DNA of 64,000 nt from an uncultured Tateyamaria sp. (GCF_947503385.1 NZ_CANNDO010000001.1:868001-932000), one strand, 5' to 3'. Shown: positions 45,454 to 54,593, counted from the first letter of the stretch. Program-made: numbers and translations. Notes: a model not told the origin generated them from the letters alone.

Positions 45454-46139
45454 AGACGACGGTCGGACGCTGTTTGGCCTGCGGCCAAAGGCGCCCCGCC
45501 CGCCGTCCCATGAGCGCGCGCACCATACATCCAGATCACGGTCAACGCGACGGCGAGGTTGAAGGCCCAGGCCGAGATCATCAGGGCTTCGCGGATTATT
45601 CCGGTGGGTTCCGCGCTTGCTGCGATCATCCAAGTGATGCCAAAAAATCCTTGGGTGGACGCCCCCTGACCAATGGCATAGGCGCAGATCATGGCAGCGC
45701 GGTGATGTAAGACCGACCTTCTGCGCGCGGCGAAGAGGCCCGTGCCGATGAGCGCAATCATTGTGGTCCCCAGTACCATGCGCACCCAAAAGAGCGCCGG
45801 GCCCTGCAACGTCTCCGGGAAGGGAAAGGTGACCGTCATCCACAGCCCCGTTGCCGCCGCCAGCCCGCCCGACAGTGCCACTACAGGTCCGATTTTGCGG
45901 TGCAGGCCGGGGCGCAGGCTTGGCAGGAATTGCAGCGCACCAAAGATGCAAAAGACAAAACTGGTGCAAATGTGGAGAACAATGGGCAGTGGCGTGGCCA
46001 GTGCCCGGGGGTTGGCAGGCATGAGCGCCGTGCCAAGCGTCAGATCAATGACCCGGACCAGACCACCCAGCGCCGGGATGATCGAATAAAGGATCATGAA
46101 CGCAAGGAAGACGCGTTCGGATGTGCGCAGTGATACCAT
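45450..46139 (-). CDS. DUF2306-like membrane protein
   Basis: 229 residues from ATG at 46139, with six or seven hydrophobic segments. HICTSFVFCIFGALQFLPSL, LHRKIGPVVALSGGLAAATG and LHHRAAMICAYAIGQGAST are conserved His-containing blocks of the DUF2306 type. Function unknown; heme or metal binding through the histidines is only a guess. Confidence 0.75.
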   Translation of the reverse strand: MVSLRTSERVFLAFMILYSIIPALGGLVRVIDLTLGTALMPANPRALATPLPIVLHICTSFVFCIFGALQFLPSLRPGLHRKIGPVVALSGGLAAATGLWMTVTFPFPETLQGPALFWVRMVLGTTMIALIGTGLFAARRRSVLHHRAAMICAYAIGQGASTQGFFGITWMIAASAEPTGIIREALMISAWAFNLAVALTVIWMYGARAHGTAGGAPLAAGQTASDRRL

Positions 46140-46274
46140 GTCGGGCCCCTGTTGTGCGGTGTGTGCGCACCACATGCAGGAGCGGGCCGTCGGCGGCCAT
46201 TGTCGAAAACTGTCTGCGGGATATACGAAAACGCATGGGGCGGACGGCCACAGGCCAGCCGCCCAAAGGCGGGC

Positions 46275-47234
46275 CTAGTGGCCCGCAATCATCTCTGATT
46301 GTTTGACGATCACTTCGGCCTGCTTGATCGAGGCAATGTCGACAAGGCGGCCCTTGTAGACCGTGGCGCCTTCGCCTTTTGCCTTTGCCTCCTCCATGGC
46401 GGCGAGGATTTCGCGGGCTTCCGCGACCGCTGCCTCAGACGGGGTGAAAACCTCGTTGGCGAGGGCAACCTGTTTGGGGTGGATTGCCCATTTGCCAACC
46501 ATGCCGAGAGTCGCGGAGCGTTTTGCCTGTGCCACGAAGCCGTCATCGTCGGAGAAGTCGCCAAAGGGCCCATCTACCGGCAGCACACCATGTGTCCGAC
46601 AAGCGGCGACGATGGCGGCCTGCGCCCAGTGCCACGGATCGGACCAGTGTTTCTGACCGTCGCGGATCATATAGTAATCTTCCTGTGTGCCGCCGATGCC
46701 TGTCGTCGCCATGCCCATGGATGCAGCGAAATCCGCAGCGCCGAGGCTCATCGCGGCCATGCGGGGGGAGGCGGCGGCGATCTCTTCGACATGGGCGATA
46801 CCGGCCGCGCTTTCGATGATGACCTCGAAGGTGATGGGCTTGGTGCGCCCCTTTGCGGCCTCGATGGCCGTGACAAGCGCATCGACGGCATAGATGTCAC
46901 CGGCATTGCCAACTTTGGGGATCATGATCTGGTCCAGCCGGTCGCTGGCCTGTTCCAGCAGGCCGACCACGTCACGATACCAATAGGGCGTGTCGAGCCC
47001 ATTGATCCGGACGCTCAGCGTCTTGGTGCCCCAGTCGATGTCGCCGATGGCCTGAATGATATTGGCCCGCGCGCTGTCTTTGTCCGAGGGCGCCACGCTG
47101 TCTTCGAGGTCGAGGTTGATCACATCCGCCGCGGACGCCGCCATCTTTTCAAAGATGGCCGGACGGGAGCCGGGGCCAAACAGTTGGCAGCGGTTGGGAC
47201 GTGCGGGCGGGGAGGGTTGCAGGCGAAAGGACAT
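46275..47234 (-). CDS. mcl1: L-malyl-CoA/beta-methylmalyl-CoA lyase (Mcl1-type)
   Basis: 319 residues, matching Rhodobacter Mcl1 in length. CitE-family blocks: RCQLFGPGSRPAIFEKMAAS, NLDLEDSVAPSDKDSAR, EVIIESAAGIAHVEEIA (metal Glu) and SLGAADFAASMGM (metal Asp). It cleaves malyl-CoA to acetyl-CoA and glyoxylate and beta-methylmalyl-CoA to propionyl-CoA and glyoxylate, steps of the ethylmalonyl-CoA pathway. The usual start of the family (MSFRLQPSPPARPNRCQ) fixes ATG at 47234. Confidence 0.92.
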   Translation of the reverse strand: MSFRLQPSPPARPNRCQLFGPGSRPAIFEKMAASAADVINLDLEDSVAPSDKDSARANIIQAIGDIDWGTKTLSVRINGLDTPYWYRDVVGLLEQASDRLDQIMIPKVGNAGDIYAVDALVTAIEAAKGRTKPITFEVIIESAAGIAHVEEIAAASPRMAAMSLGAADFAASMGMATTGIGGTQEDYYMIRDGQKHWSDPWHWAQAAIVAACRTHGVLPVDGPFGDFSDDDGFVAQAKRSATLGMVGKWAIHPKQVALANEVFTPSEAAVAEAREILAAMEEAKAKGEGATVYKGRLVDIASIKQAEVIVKQSEMIAGH

Positions 47235-47388
47235 CGGAAGCTCGCGTAATATAATTTCAATTGGAGGTGCGATGCCGATAGGATAATACGCGCGGCTGCG
47301 CAAGACTGGTTCGGACCGGAATTCATCCTTCCCTTGCGCCTGCGACCGCTTCATCCTGTGCGTGTATGTCAGTCTGGGGGACGATGGC

Positions 47389-48582
47389 ATGTTGCGGAAC
47401 CTGGAACACCGGCTGGTGTGGACCGCGTTGGTGGTGGTGACCGTCTACGGGCTATACCGGGTGCAGGCCTTGTTCCCGCTGGTGGGCGCGGATGACAGAG
47501 TGCTGCATTTCTACGATCTGGACGCCTTTCTGGCGGCGTATCCAAGCGGCATTCTTGGGATCATTCCGTCGCGGGTATGCAGCCTGTCGGCTGCCATGTG
47601 CGACGTGCCGCGCGACATTGAGGTCGGCAAGCTGGCCGATCCGATGCTGTCCAGCGGGTACTTTGTGTGTTTTTTGGGACTGTGGCTGTCGATGTGGGTC
47701 GAGGGCCTTTATCGCGCGATGTCCACGCAATTGCGGGCCGAAGGCGTGCTGCATTGGACTGACGCCGACGATGCGGTGATCGAACACCGGCGCATGATGT
47801 TTTCGCGCGTCACAGCGTTGTGCGTGGTGGTGATGGTCTTTCCCGGTACGGTTTTCCTGCATTTTCAGGGCTGGCCCACCGAGCCTGCCGCGCACGAGAT
47901 GCTTTGGTCCATGACTTTTCTGGGAGCGCTGGCAGGACACAGGCTGGGCACGATCGCGGCCCTGGGAACCTTTGGGCGGCGCTTGAACCGCAGCGGTGGG
48001 CAATTGCGGCTGGTACTGGGGCACAGTGACGGCGCAGGCGGTGCCCGGCGTGTGGGCGAGTTCCTCGCCTTTCAGGGTATCCTGGTCTCCCTGCCGATCA
48101 CGTGGCTGTCTTTTTGGCTGGCGATGGTCTGGAGCGTGCCGGAGGTGCGCGCATTCTACGGCCAGTGGTGGCCGCTGCATCTTGGCCTTTTGATCGTGGC
48201 GATGGTGATTGCGTGGTACGGGCTGATCTCGCCCTTCTACACGTTCATCGGCCACTACCGCGCCTCCAAGAGAGAGGTCGTCGCCGCGTGGCGGGCCAAG
48301 ACCGTCGGAACGCTCAGCGACCTGCAATCGGTCTTTCACAACAGCGACAACTGGCGTGATGCAAAGTCCGCCATTGAGGAAAGCGAGGCCCTGACCGCTG
48401 TCTCGTCCCGGATTTCGTCGATGTCCAGCGTGCCGCTGCGCGCGTCGGTTCGGGGCCTATTCTCGATCACCAGCCTGTTTCCGCTGTTCACCTTAGGACT
48501 TGAGATCCTTGTTCCGAACGAAAAGGGATTCGTCAGCCTGATGTCGCAGGTGATGAATCTGTTCGGTCGTGTGTTGGGGTGA
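47389..48582 (+). CDS. Membrane protein of unknown function
   Basis: 397 residues from ATG at 47389, 7 bases after GGGGGA. Six or so membrane segments lie in the first 290 residues (VWTALVVVTVYGLYRVQALF, YFVCFLGLWLSMWVE, ALCVVVMVFPGTVFLHF, WLSFWLAMVW, LHLGLLIVAMVIAWYGLI). A cytoplasmic helical stretch with AWRAKTVGTLSDLQ follows. A loop between the first two spans has paired Cys (VCSLSAAMCDVP). I do not recognise the family. Confidence 0.7.
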   Translation: MLRNLEHRLVWTALVVVTVYGLYRVQALFPLVGADDRVLHFYDLDAFLAAYPSGILGIIPSRVCSLSAAMCDVPRDIEVGKLADPMLSSGYFVCFLGLWLSMWVEGLYRAMSTQLRAEGVLHWTDADDAVIEHRRMMFSRVTALCVVVMVFPGTVFLHFQGWPTEPAAHEMLWSMTFLGALAGHRLGTIAALGTFGRRLNRSGGQLRLVLGHSDGAGGARRVGEFLAFQGILVSLPITWLSFWLAMVWSVPEVRAFYGQWWPLHLGLLIVAMVIAWYGLISPFYTFIGHYRASKREVVAAWRAKTVGTLSDLQSVFHNSDNWRDAKSAIEESEALTAVSSRISSMSSVPLRASVRGLFSITSLFPLFTLGLEILVPNEKGFVSLMSQVMNLFGRVLG

Positions 48583-48715
48583 CGCAAGAACCTTCGGCGA
48601 TATCCATCCAAACGCACATTTCTTCGGCTCGGGTGTGCAGAAAAGGGGATTTTGCGAGCAATGTGTCCGATACTTGCATGAAACTGCGCGGCAGCTGCTA
48701 GGGGAGCCTCGTGAC

Positions 48716-49717
48716 ATGATTCAAACACCGTATCTTCTGTTTTTGGGCGATGCCCCTGACCAACTGGCCGCCAAGGTCGCCCAAGGGATCAAGGATTGGC
48801 GTCCCGAAAACGCCGTGGGCCAGTTGCGCCTGCCGGGATGTGGTGCCGATATGGGCCTGACCGACATGACCCTCGAAGACGGGCTGGCCGCCGGGGCCAA
48901 GACGCTGGTGATCGGTGTGGCGAACCGGGGCGGCATCATATCTGATGCGTGGAAAGTGGTTTTGGTACAGGCCCTGCAAATGGGCTATGACCTTGCCGCT
49001 GGTCTGCACACCCTGTTGCGCGACGAGAACGAGCTGCAATCGGCGGCAAAGGTGAATGGCGGGACGCTCCATGATGTGCGTGTCCCCACGGTGGCCTACC
49101 CGATTGCAAACGGTCAAAAGCGCACCGGCAAGCGGGCGCTGGCCATTGGTACGGATTGTTCTTGTGGCAAGATGTACACGGCGATGTCGATGGACGCCGA
49201 GATGCAGGCCCGTGGATTGAAGTCCACGTTCCGGGCCACGGGCCAGACGGGCATCCTGATCACGGGCAAGGGTGTGCCGCTGGACGCGGTGATCGCGGAT
49301 TTCATGGCTGGCGCGGTCGAATATTTGACGCCGGACAATGATGCCGATCACTGGGACCACATCGAGGGGCAGGGCAGCCTGTTCCACGTGTCCTATTCGG
49401 GCGTGACCATGGCGCTGATCCACGGCGGCCAACCCGACGCGCTGGTGCTGTGTCACGAGCCGACGCGGACCCATATGCGGGGCCTGCCGCACTACGCCCT
49501 GCCGTCGCTGGAGACGCTGCGCGATACGGCTCTGCCAATTGCCCGCGTCGCGAACCCCGCAGCGCAGGTCACCGGCGTTTCGGTCAACACCAAGGCGCTG
49601 GACGAAGCGCAAGCGCGTGCGTGCTTGACCGAGATCGAGGATCGGATGAACCTGCCTGCGACGGACCCGTTCCGTTTCGGTGCGGGGAAACTGGTGGATG
49701 GTCTGTTGGCCCTGTGA
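48716..49717 (+). CDS. dgcN: N-acetyltransferase DgcN (DUF1611)
   Basis: 333 residues. DUF1611 protein with an N-terminal Rossmann-like half (PGCGADMGLTDMTLEDGLAAG) and a P-loop-like GTDCSCGKMYTAMSMDAEMQ in the second half. DgcN was described in marine bacteria as the D-glutamate N-acetyltransferase that acts with DgcA in D-glutamate use. The next gene is dgcA, which supports the assignment. ATG at 48716 taken; the upstream in-frame codons have no ribosome site. Confidence 0.87.
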   Translation: MIQTPYLLFLGDAPDQLAAKVAQGIKDWRPENAVGQLRLPGCGADMGLTDMTLEDGLAAGAKTLVIGVANRGGIISDAWKVVLVQALQMGYDLAAGLHTLLRDENELQSAAKVNGGTLHDVRVPTVAYPIANGQKRTGKRALAIGTDCSCGKMYTAMSMDAEMQARGLKSTFRATGQTGILITGKGVPLDAVIADFMAGAVEYLTPDNDADHWDHIEGQGSLFHVSYSGVTMALIHGGQPDALVLCHEPTRTHMRGLPHYALPSLETLRDTALPIARVANPAAQVTGVSVNTKALDEAQARACLTEIEDRMNLPATDPFRFGAGKLVDGLLAL

Positions 49718-49734
49718 GGGGCGCATGAGACGGA

Positions 49735-49776
49735 CCGGCCCTTCGGGGAGGATTTTTTGGGACAGAGACGGGGACG
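49735..49776 (+). repeat. Dispersed repeat B, copy 1
   Basis: About 42 bp opening CCGGCCCTTCGGGGAGGATT and ending GGGACAGAGACGGGGACG. A near-identical copy is at 54646-54688 (two substitutions and one indel). CCC-TTCG-GGG followed by AGGATTTTTT looks like a weak terminator. It lies in the dgcN-dgcA gap and ends 3 bases before the dgcA ATG, so it may also supply that gene's ribosome site (GGGGACG). Confidence 0.8.
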
Positions 49777-49779
49777 GCG

Positions 49780-50748
49780 ATGCGCATTGAGGTAAGCCGG
49801 GATGTTTTTCCGCTGGCACAGGTCTTTACCATCGCGCGGGGATCGCGGACCGAGGCGCAGGTGCTGACGGTGCGGGTGTCGGATGGTGTGCATCAGGGAT
49901 GGGGCGAGTGTGTGCCCTATGCCCGTTACGATGAGACGCTGGACACGGTCACGGCGCAGATCGAGGCACTTCCGGCGGATGTGACGCGGACAGCGCTGCA
50001 GGACCTGCTGTCGCCGGGTGCTGCGCGAAATGCAGTGGATTGCGCGTTGTGGGATCTTGAGGCCAAGCAGGCCGGCCGGCGCGCTTGGGATGTGGCGGGG
50101 TTGGCGGCGCCGGGGCCGGAAATCACGGCCTATACCCTATCGCTGGACACTCCGGAGGCGATGCGCAAGCAGGCCGCCACGCACGCGTTCCGGCCCTTGC
50201 TCAAGACCAAGCTGGGGGGGGGCGAGGCGGATGTGGCGCGGATTGAGTCGGTGCGGGCCGGTGCGCCGGATGCACGTATCATCGTGGACGCCAACGAAGG
50301 CTGGACACCCGATCTGTACCAGACTTTGGCCCCTGTTCTGGTGCGTCTCGGCGTTGAAATGGTCGAGCAACCCTTGCCAGCCGGTGCCGACGACGCACTG
50401 GCCGAACTGGAGCGCGTCCTGCCCGTCTGTGCCGATGAAAGCTGCCATGATCGCGCATCGCTGCCCACGCTCAAGGGCAAGTACGACATGGTCAACATCA
50501 AGCTGGACAAAGCGGGCGGGCTGACGGAATCGCTGGCCTTGCGCGCGGCGGCCTTGGCTGACGGGTACAGCGTTATGATGGGCTGCATGCTCGGCTCGTC
50601 GCTGGCGATGGCCCCCGCGGTGCTGGTGGCGCAAGGTGCGGCTGTGGTGGACCTTGACGGGCCGCTGTTATTGGCGGAAGACCGGGCTGATCCGCTGATG
50701 TTCGATGCGGCCGGGGTGCATCCGCCTGCGGCGGCGCTGTGGGGGTAG
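49780..50748 (+). CDS. dgcA: N-acetyl-D-glutamate racemase DgcA (enolase superfamily)
   Basis: 322 residues with the muconate-lactonizing/dipeptide-epimerase layout: catalytic KTK in LLKTKLGGG, metal ligands in IIVDANEGW, EMVEQPLP and VCADESCHD, and the second catalytic Lys in NIKLDKAGG. DgcA racemises N-acetyl-D-Glu made by DgcN; plain L-Ala-D/L-Glu epimerase is the alternative. Its ribosome site falls in repeat B. Confidence 0.87.
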   Translation: MRIEVSRDVFPLAQVFTIARGSRTEAQVLTVRVSDGVHQGWGECVPYARYDETLDTVTAQIEALPADVTRTALQDLLSPGAARNAVDCALWDLEAKQAGRRAWDVAGLAAPGPEITAYTLSLDTPEAMRKQAATHAFRPLLKTKLGGGEADVARIESVRAGAPDARIIVDANEGWTPDLYQTLAPVLVRLGVEMVEQPLPAGADDALAELERVLPVCADESCHDRASLPTLKGKYDMVNIKLDKAGGLTESLALRAAALADGYSVMMGCMLGSSLAMAPAVLVAQGAAVVDLDGPLLLAEDRADPLMFDAAGVHPPAAALWG

Positions 50749-50752
50749 TGCG

Positions 50753-51397
50753 TTGTCAAATGATCAAGGACCTGTGCGTGCGCTGATCGAAGGGCGCCCC
50801 GTTCTGTTGGTCATTGATATTCAGGCATCCACGTTCATCGATGACAGCGCCGTGCGCGCGATTGACAACATGCCGGGCTATGCCGACCGGATGCGTGCGG
50901 CCCGGCCTGTGATTGACGCCTGCCATGCCACGGGTGTGCCGGTTGTATTTGTGCAAGAGGTGCATCGGCCTGATGGCGTGGATTTTGGCCGGGAGCTTGA
51001 TGGCGATGAGGATGTGCATTGTCTCGAAGACAAGCCCGGCACCGCGCTGGCGGTGCAGGAGATGGACCTGCGCCCGACCGACTATATTGTGCCCAAGCGC
51101 CGCTATTCGGCGTTCTTTGGCACCGACCTCGAAATCCTGCTGAAAGGTCTGCGTGCGCAGACCCTGCTGATGGTTGGTGGGCTGACAGATGTCTGTGTGC
51201 ACTACACCTTTGTGGATGGGCACCAGCACGACTATTTCTGCCGCGTGCTGAGCGACTGCGTGGCGGGGTCTTCTGTGGCGGCGCATGACGCGTCACTGCG
51301 GGCGATGGAATATTTGCAGACAGGCGCGGTGCGCATGTCGGATGAAGTGATTGCGGCGTTGACCGCGAAAGAGACGCAAACAGGAGCCGAAGGATGA
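50753..51397 (+). CDS. Isochorismatase-like cysteine hydrolase
   Basis: 214 residues. The cysteine-hydrolase triad is visible: Asp in LLVIDIQ, Lys in IVPKRRYSAFFGT and Cys in LTDVCVHYTFVDGHQHDY. TTG at 50753, 4 bases after the dgcA stop and following GGGGG, is the best start; GTG at 50774 is possible. The stop overlaps the next ATG (ATGA). Substrate unknown, perhaps an amide or imine product of D-amino-acid breakdown, judging from the operon. Confidence 0.8.
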   Translation: MSNDQGPVRALIEGRPVLLVIDIQASTFIDDSAVRAIDNMPGYADRMRAARPVIDACHATGVPVVFVQEVHRPDGVDFGRELDGDEDVHCLEDKPGTALAVQEMDLRPTDYIVPKRRYSAFFGTDLEILLKGLRAQTLLMVGGLTDVCVHYTFVDGHQHDYFCRVLSDCVAGSSVAAHDASLRAMEYLQTGAVRMSDEVIAALTAKETQTGAEG

Positions 51398-52257
51398 CCA
51401 GAACCGTCTATGTGAACGGAGAATACCTGCCCGAGACTGAAGCCAAGGTGTCAATCTTTGATCGGGGGTTCCTGATGGCGGATGGTGTCTATGAGGTGAC
51501 AAGCGTGCTGGGCGGGAAGCTGGTGGATTTTGACGGCCATGCCGTGCGGCTGGAACGGTCGCTGGGCGAGCTGGACATGGGGTCGCCTATCTCCAAGGAA
51601 GATTTGCTGGACGTGCACCGTGAACTGGTCCGCGTGAATGAGATCGAAGAGGGCATGGTCTACCTACAGATCACGCGCGGCGCGCCGGACGATCGCGACT
51701 TTGTCTTTCCGGACCCGGACACGACGCCGCAAACGGTTGTGCTGTTTACCCAGAACAAACCGGGACTGGCGGACAGTCCTGCCGCCAAGAAGGGCATGAA
51801 GGTGATCAGCATCGAAGACATCCGCTGGGGCCGCCGCGACATCAAGACGGTGCAGCTTTTGTACCCGTCGATGGGCAAGATGATGGCCAAGAAGGCGGGT
51901 GCGGATGACGCGTGGATGACCCAAGACGGGTTCGTGACCGAAGGCACTTCGAACAACGCCTATATCGTGAAGGGCAACAAGATCATCACGCGCGCCTTGT
52001 CTAACGACATCCTGCATGGGATCACCCGCGCCGCTGTCCTGCGCTTTGCTCAGGAAGCGCAGATGGAGGTCGAGGAACGCAACTTTACGATTGAAGAGGC
52101 GCGCGAGGCAGACGAGGCGTTCATCACCTCCGCCTCAACCTTTGTGATGCCGGTGGTTGAGATCGACGGGGCGACCTTGGGCGATGGTACACCGGGGCGC
52201 GTGGCCCCGCGTCTGCGCGAAATCTATCTGGACGAAAGCATCAAGGCTGCGATCTAA
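51394..52257 (+). CDS. D-amino-acid aminotransferase
   Basis: 287 residues, class IV PLP aminotransferase. VNGEYLPETEAKVSIFDRGFLMADGVYE in part matches the D-alanine transaminase N-terminus; the PLP Lys is in the RDIKTVQLL block, and TEGTSNNAYIVKG and ITRAAVLR follow. The D-amino-acid rather than branched-chain type fits the dgcN-dgcA operon. It exchanges amino groups between D-amino acids and 2-oxo acids such as 2-oxoglutarate. Confidence 0.88.
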   Translation: MTRTVYVNGEYLPETEAKVSIFDRGFLMADGVYEVTSVLGGKLVDFDGHAVRLERSLGELDMGSPISKEDLLDVHRELVRVNEIEEGMVYLQITRGAPDDRDFVFPDPDTTPQTVVLFTQNKPGLADSPAAKKGMKVISIEDIRWGRRDIKTVQLLYPSMGKMMAKKAGADDAWMTQDGFVTEGTSNNAYIVKGNKIITRALSNDILHGITRAAVLRFAQEAQMEVEERNFTIEEAREADEAFITSASTFVMPVVEIDGATLGDGTPGRVAPRLREIYLDESIKAAI

Positions 52258-52341
52258 CGCGCGACCTCTGCCCTTGAAAATCAAGGGAATTGTCTCCATA
52301 TCGGAATGTAAACAGCATTTACTTTGACGAGGGGGCCGCCG

Positions 52342-53235
52342 TTGACCGAAGAATACATCCTGAGCCTGCTCAGCGAAAACCTGATTTTGATTCTGGGTGC
52401 GATATTCCTGTTTCTGTGCATCTTTCTGGGTGTTCGGATTGTGCCGCAGAGCGAAAAATACGTTGTGGAACGGTTTGGCCGCCTGCATTCGGTGCTGGGG
52501 CCCGGCATCAACTTTATCGTGCCATTTCTGGATGTTGTGCGCCACAAAGTGTCGGTGCTGGAACGGCAATTGCCCAACGCAAATCAAGACGCGATCACGT
52601 CTGACAACGTGCTGGTGCAGGTGGAAACCAGCATCTTTTACCGCGTGACCGAACCAGAGCGGACGGTGTACCGCATTCGCGATGTGGACGCAGCGGTGCA
52701 GACAACCGTGGCGGGCATCGTGCGGGCCGAGATCGGCAAGATGGAGCTGGACGAGGTCCAGTCGAACCGGCAGCAGCTGATCGCCCAGATCAAGGTGCTT
52801 GTCGAAGAAGCGGTGAATGACTGGGGCATCGAGGTGACGCGCGCGGAAATCCTCGACGTGAACCTTGATGTGGCCACGCGGGAGGCAATGCTGCAACAGC
52901 TGAATGCCGAGCGCGCCCGCCGCGCAGCCGTGACCGAGGCCGAAGGCCACAAGCGTGCCACCGAACTGAACGCGGATGCCGAGCTTTATGCCGCCGAACA
53001 GGGGGCCAAGGCGCGCCGGGTCGAGGCGGAGGCCGAAGCCTATGCCACGAAAGTGGTGGCGGACGCGATTGCGGCGCACGGCATTGAGGCGGCGCAGTAT
53101 CAGGTTGCGCTGAAACAGGTGGACGCGGTGTCGGAGATTGCCAAAGGGCAAGGCCAACAGACCGTGATCCTGCCCGCAAGTGCGATGGATGCCTTTCAAG
53201 AGGCGTTTGGAATGCTGAAAGGGAAGAAATCGTAA
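52342..53235 (+). CDS. SPFH/Band 7 membrane protein (stomatin/QmcA-like)
   Basis: 297 residues. TTG at 52342 lies 7 bases after GAGGGGG and is preferred over an upstream TTG. One N-terminal membrane span (LILILGAIFLFLCIFLGV) precedes the SPFH domain (VPQSEKYVVERFGRLHSVLG) and a long Ala/Glu coiled coil. Such proteins form large membrane microdomain assemblies. The nfeD-type gene follows with a 1-base overlap, the usual partner. Confidence 0.92.
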   Translation: MTEEYILSLLSENLILILGAIFLFLCIFLGVRIVPQSEKYVVERFGRLHSVLGPGINFIVPFLDVVRHKVSVLERQLPNANQDAITSDNVLVQVETSIFYRVTEPERTVYRIRDVDAAVQTTVAGIVRAEIGKMELDEVQSNRQQLIAQIKVLVEEAVNDWGIEVTRAEILDVNLDVATREAMLQQLNAERARRAAVTEAEGHKRATELNADAELYAAEQGAKARRVEAEAEAYATKVVADAIAAHGIEAAQYQVALKQVDAVSEIAKGQGQQTVILPASAMDAFQEAFGMLKGKKS

Positions 53236-53519
53236 TGGCTGATCTTTGGAATGTCTGGTGGGCGTGGATCGTATTGGCATTGACCCTCGCCATCATCGAG
53301 ATCTTTGTGCCCGCCTTTGTCTTTCTCGGGTTGGCGGTGGGTGCCGTGGTTGTTGGCATCGCCCTCGGCTTTGGCGGATTGGGGCTTGTCGGGGCCAGCC
53401 CTGCGGTCCTGATGTTTCTGTTCGCTGCCGTGTCGCTGGCCGCAACCCTTGGCCTGCGCGCCGTGCTGGGTGTGCGGCGGGGTCAGGTCAAAACCTGGGA
53501 CACCGACATCAACGACTAA
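53235..53519 (+). CDS. Short NfeD-family membrane protein
   Basis: 94 residues with two or three hydrophobic segments (WWAWIVLALTLAIIEIFVPAFVFLG) and no OB-fold tail long enough for full NfeD; the truncated YbbK-partner form is common beside stomatin genes. It overlaps the SPFH gene by one base (TAATG). Role in membrane quality control is inferred from the pairing. Confidence 0.85.
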   Translation: MADLWNVWWAWIVLALTLAIIEIFVPAFVFLGLAVGAVVVGIALGFGGLGLVGASPAVLMFLFAAVSLAATLGLRAVLGVRRGQVKTWDTDIND

Positions 53520-54322
53520 GGATAGGCGTGGGGCAAGCCCAGCAGTTCGTCCAATTGGCGCGCGATCCAACCGTGCGGGATAAAGTGCCCGCCGGGATGC
53601 ACGTCGAGTGTCACACGGCCCGACGCACAATCGGTCCATTCGGTGCGCGCTAGGGTCAGGAAATCAACTTGGTTCCACGTGCCCGCGTCGCGCCCAGTGC
53701 CGCAGCCCATCCTGTCCCGCCACAGAGCAACAGGATAAGTGGTATCGCCATCAGGACCATAGGGGAAGTCCAGCACGCCGTCTTTCAGCCCGTGCACGTG
53801 GCGCACTTCACCGGGCGCTTCGGCGCAATCCTCGCTTTGGTTTAGGGTGCCGGAAATTCCCAGCAGCGCCCGCACGTTCAGCCGTGTGCCCCGGTCACAG
53901 GCGACGCGCCACGCCATGATCGATCCGTAGGAGTAGCCCGACAGAAAGATATTGTCCGTGTCCACCGGATAACGCCTGAGCACGTCCTCGATCACCTCTT
54001 GGGCAAAGCCAACGTCCTCGGTCTCCGCTGACCAGAAATTCCACGTTTTGCGATTGCCATTGGGTGCGATCAGCAGCACCCCGCGCCGCCGCGTGGACCC
54101 AGAGATGCGCTGGTGCTGCACCGGCAGGGCCCCGGTGCGCTGCCAGCCGTGGAAATGGATCAGCACGGGCAATGGGCTGATGCCGTCCCAGCCGTCAGGT
54201 TCCTTGACGTGATAGGACCGATCCCCCAGCGCGCAGGGCACATCGAGATGGCACAGATCACGCTGTGCGGCGGCGGCAGGCACGGCCCAAAGCAAGGCCA
54301 ACAGGGCAAACAGGTGTGTCAT
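53516..54322 (-). CDS. Secreted alpha/beta hydrolase, PHB-depolymerase/esterase-like
   Basis: 268 residues from ATG at 54322. A signal peptide (MTHLFALLALLWAVPAAAA) is followed by an esterase core: oxyanion block PVLIHFHGWQRTG, nucleophile Ser in FLSGYSYGSIMAW, and His in HPGGHFIPHGW. The family covers LpqC/PHB-depolymerase-like and feruloyl-esterase-like enzymes; the substrate is unknown. Four-base convergent overlap with nfeD. Confidence 0.85.
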   Translation of the reverse strand: MTHLFALLALLWAVPAAAAQRDLCHLDVPCALGDRSYHVKEPDGWDGISPLPVLIHFHGWQRTGALPVQHQRISGSTRRRGVLLIAPNGNRKTWNFWSAETEDVGFAQEVIEDVLRRYPVDTDNIFLSGYSYGSIMAWRVACDRGTRLNVRALLGISGTLNQSEDCAEAPGEVRHVHGLKDGVLDFPYGPDGDTTYPVALWRDRMGCGTGRDAGTWNQVDFLTLARTEWTDCASGRVTLDVHPGGHFIPHGWIARQLDELLGLPHAYP

Positions 54323-54353
54323 GCCGCGCACGCTATGGATTTGACGGGCCGTG

Positions 54354-54593
54354 TCACGTCACGTTGTCGTGGTTGTCTGTTTCAGCGTTGCGCCGTTTGA
54401 TCGCAGCCAGCCATTTGTCGATAAAGAGGATCGGGAGCAGCACGATGGACCAGCCCATCGCGTTCAGGATGGTGAACGTGAGCTTGAGACCAAACGCCAT
54501 GTCAGACCGCCACAAAAAGATGTGGGCAACCACGATCAGACCGGCAAGAAAAAGGACCAGTGCACCGCGCATGAGGGTGAGATAGCGCGGCAT
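54354..54593 (-). CDS. Small two-span membrane protein
   Basis: 79 residues with two hydrophobic segments (GALVLFLAGLIVVAHIFLW and FTILNAMGWSIVLLPILF) and a basic, polar C-terminus (DKWLAAIKRRNAETDNHD). I do not recognise it. It lies downstream of pheS on the same strand, with repeat B copy 2 in the gap. Confidence 0.6.
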   Translation of the reverse strand: MPRYLTLMRGALVLFLAGLIVVAHIFLWRSDMAFGLKLTFTILNAMGWSIVLLPILFIDKWLAAIKRRNAETDNHDNVT

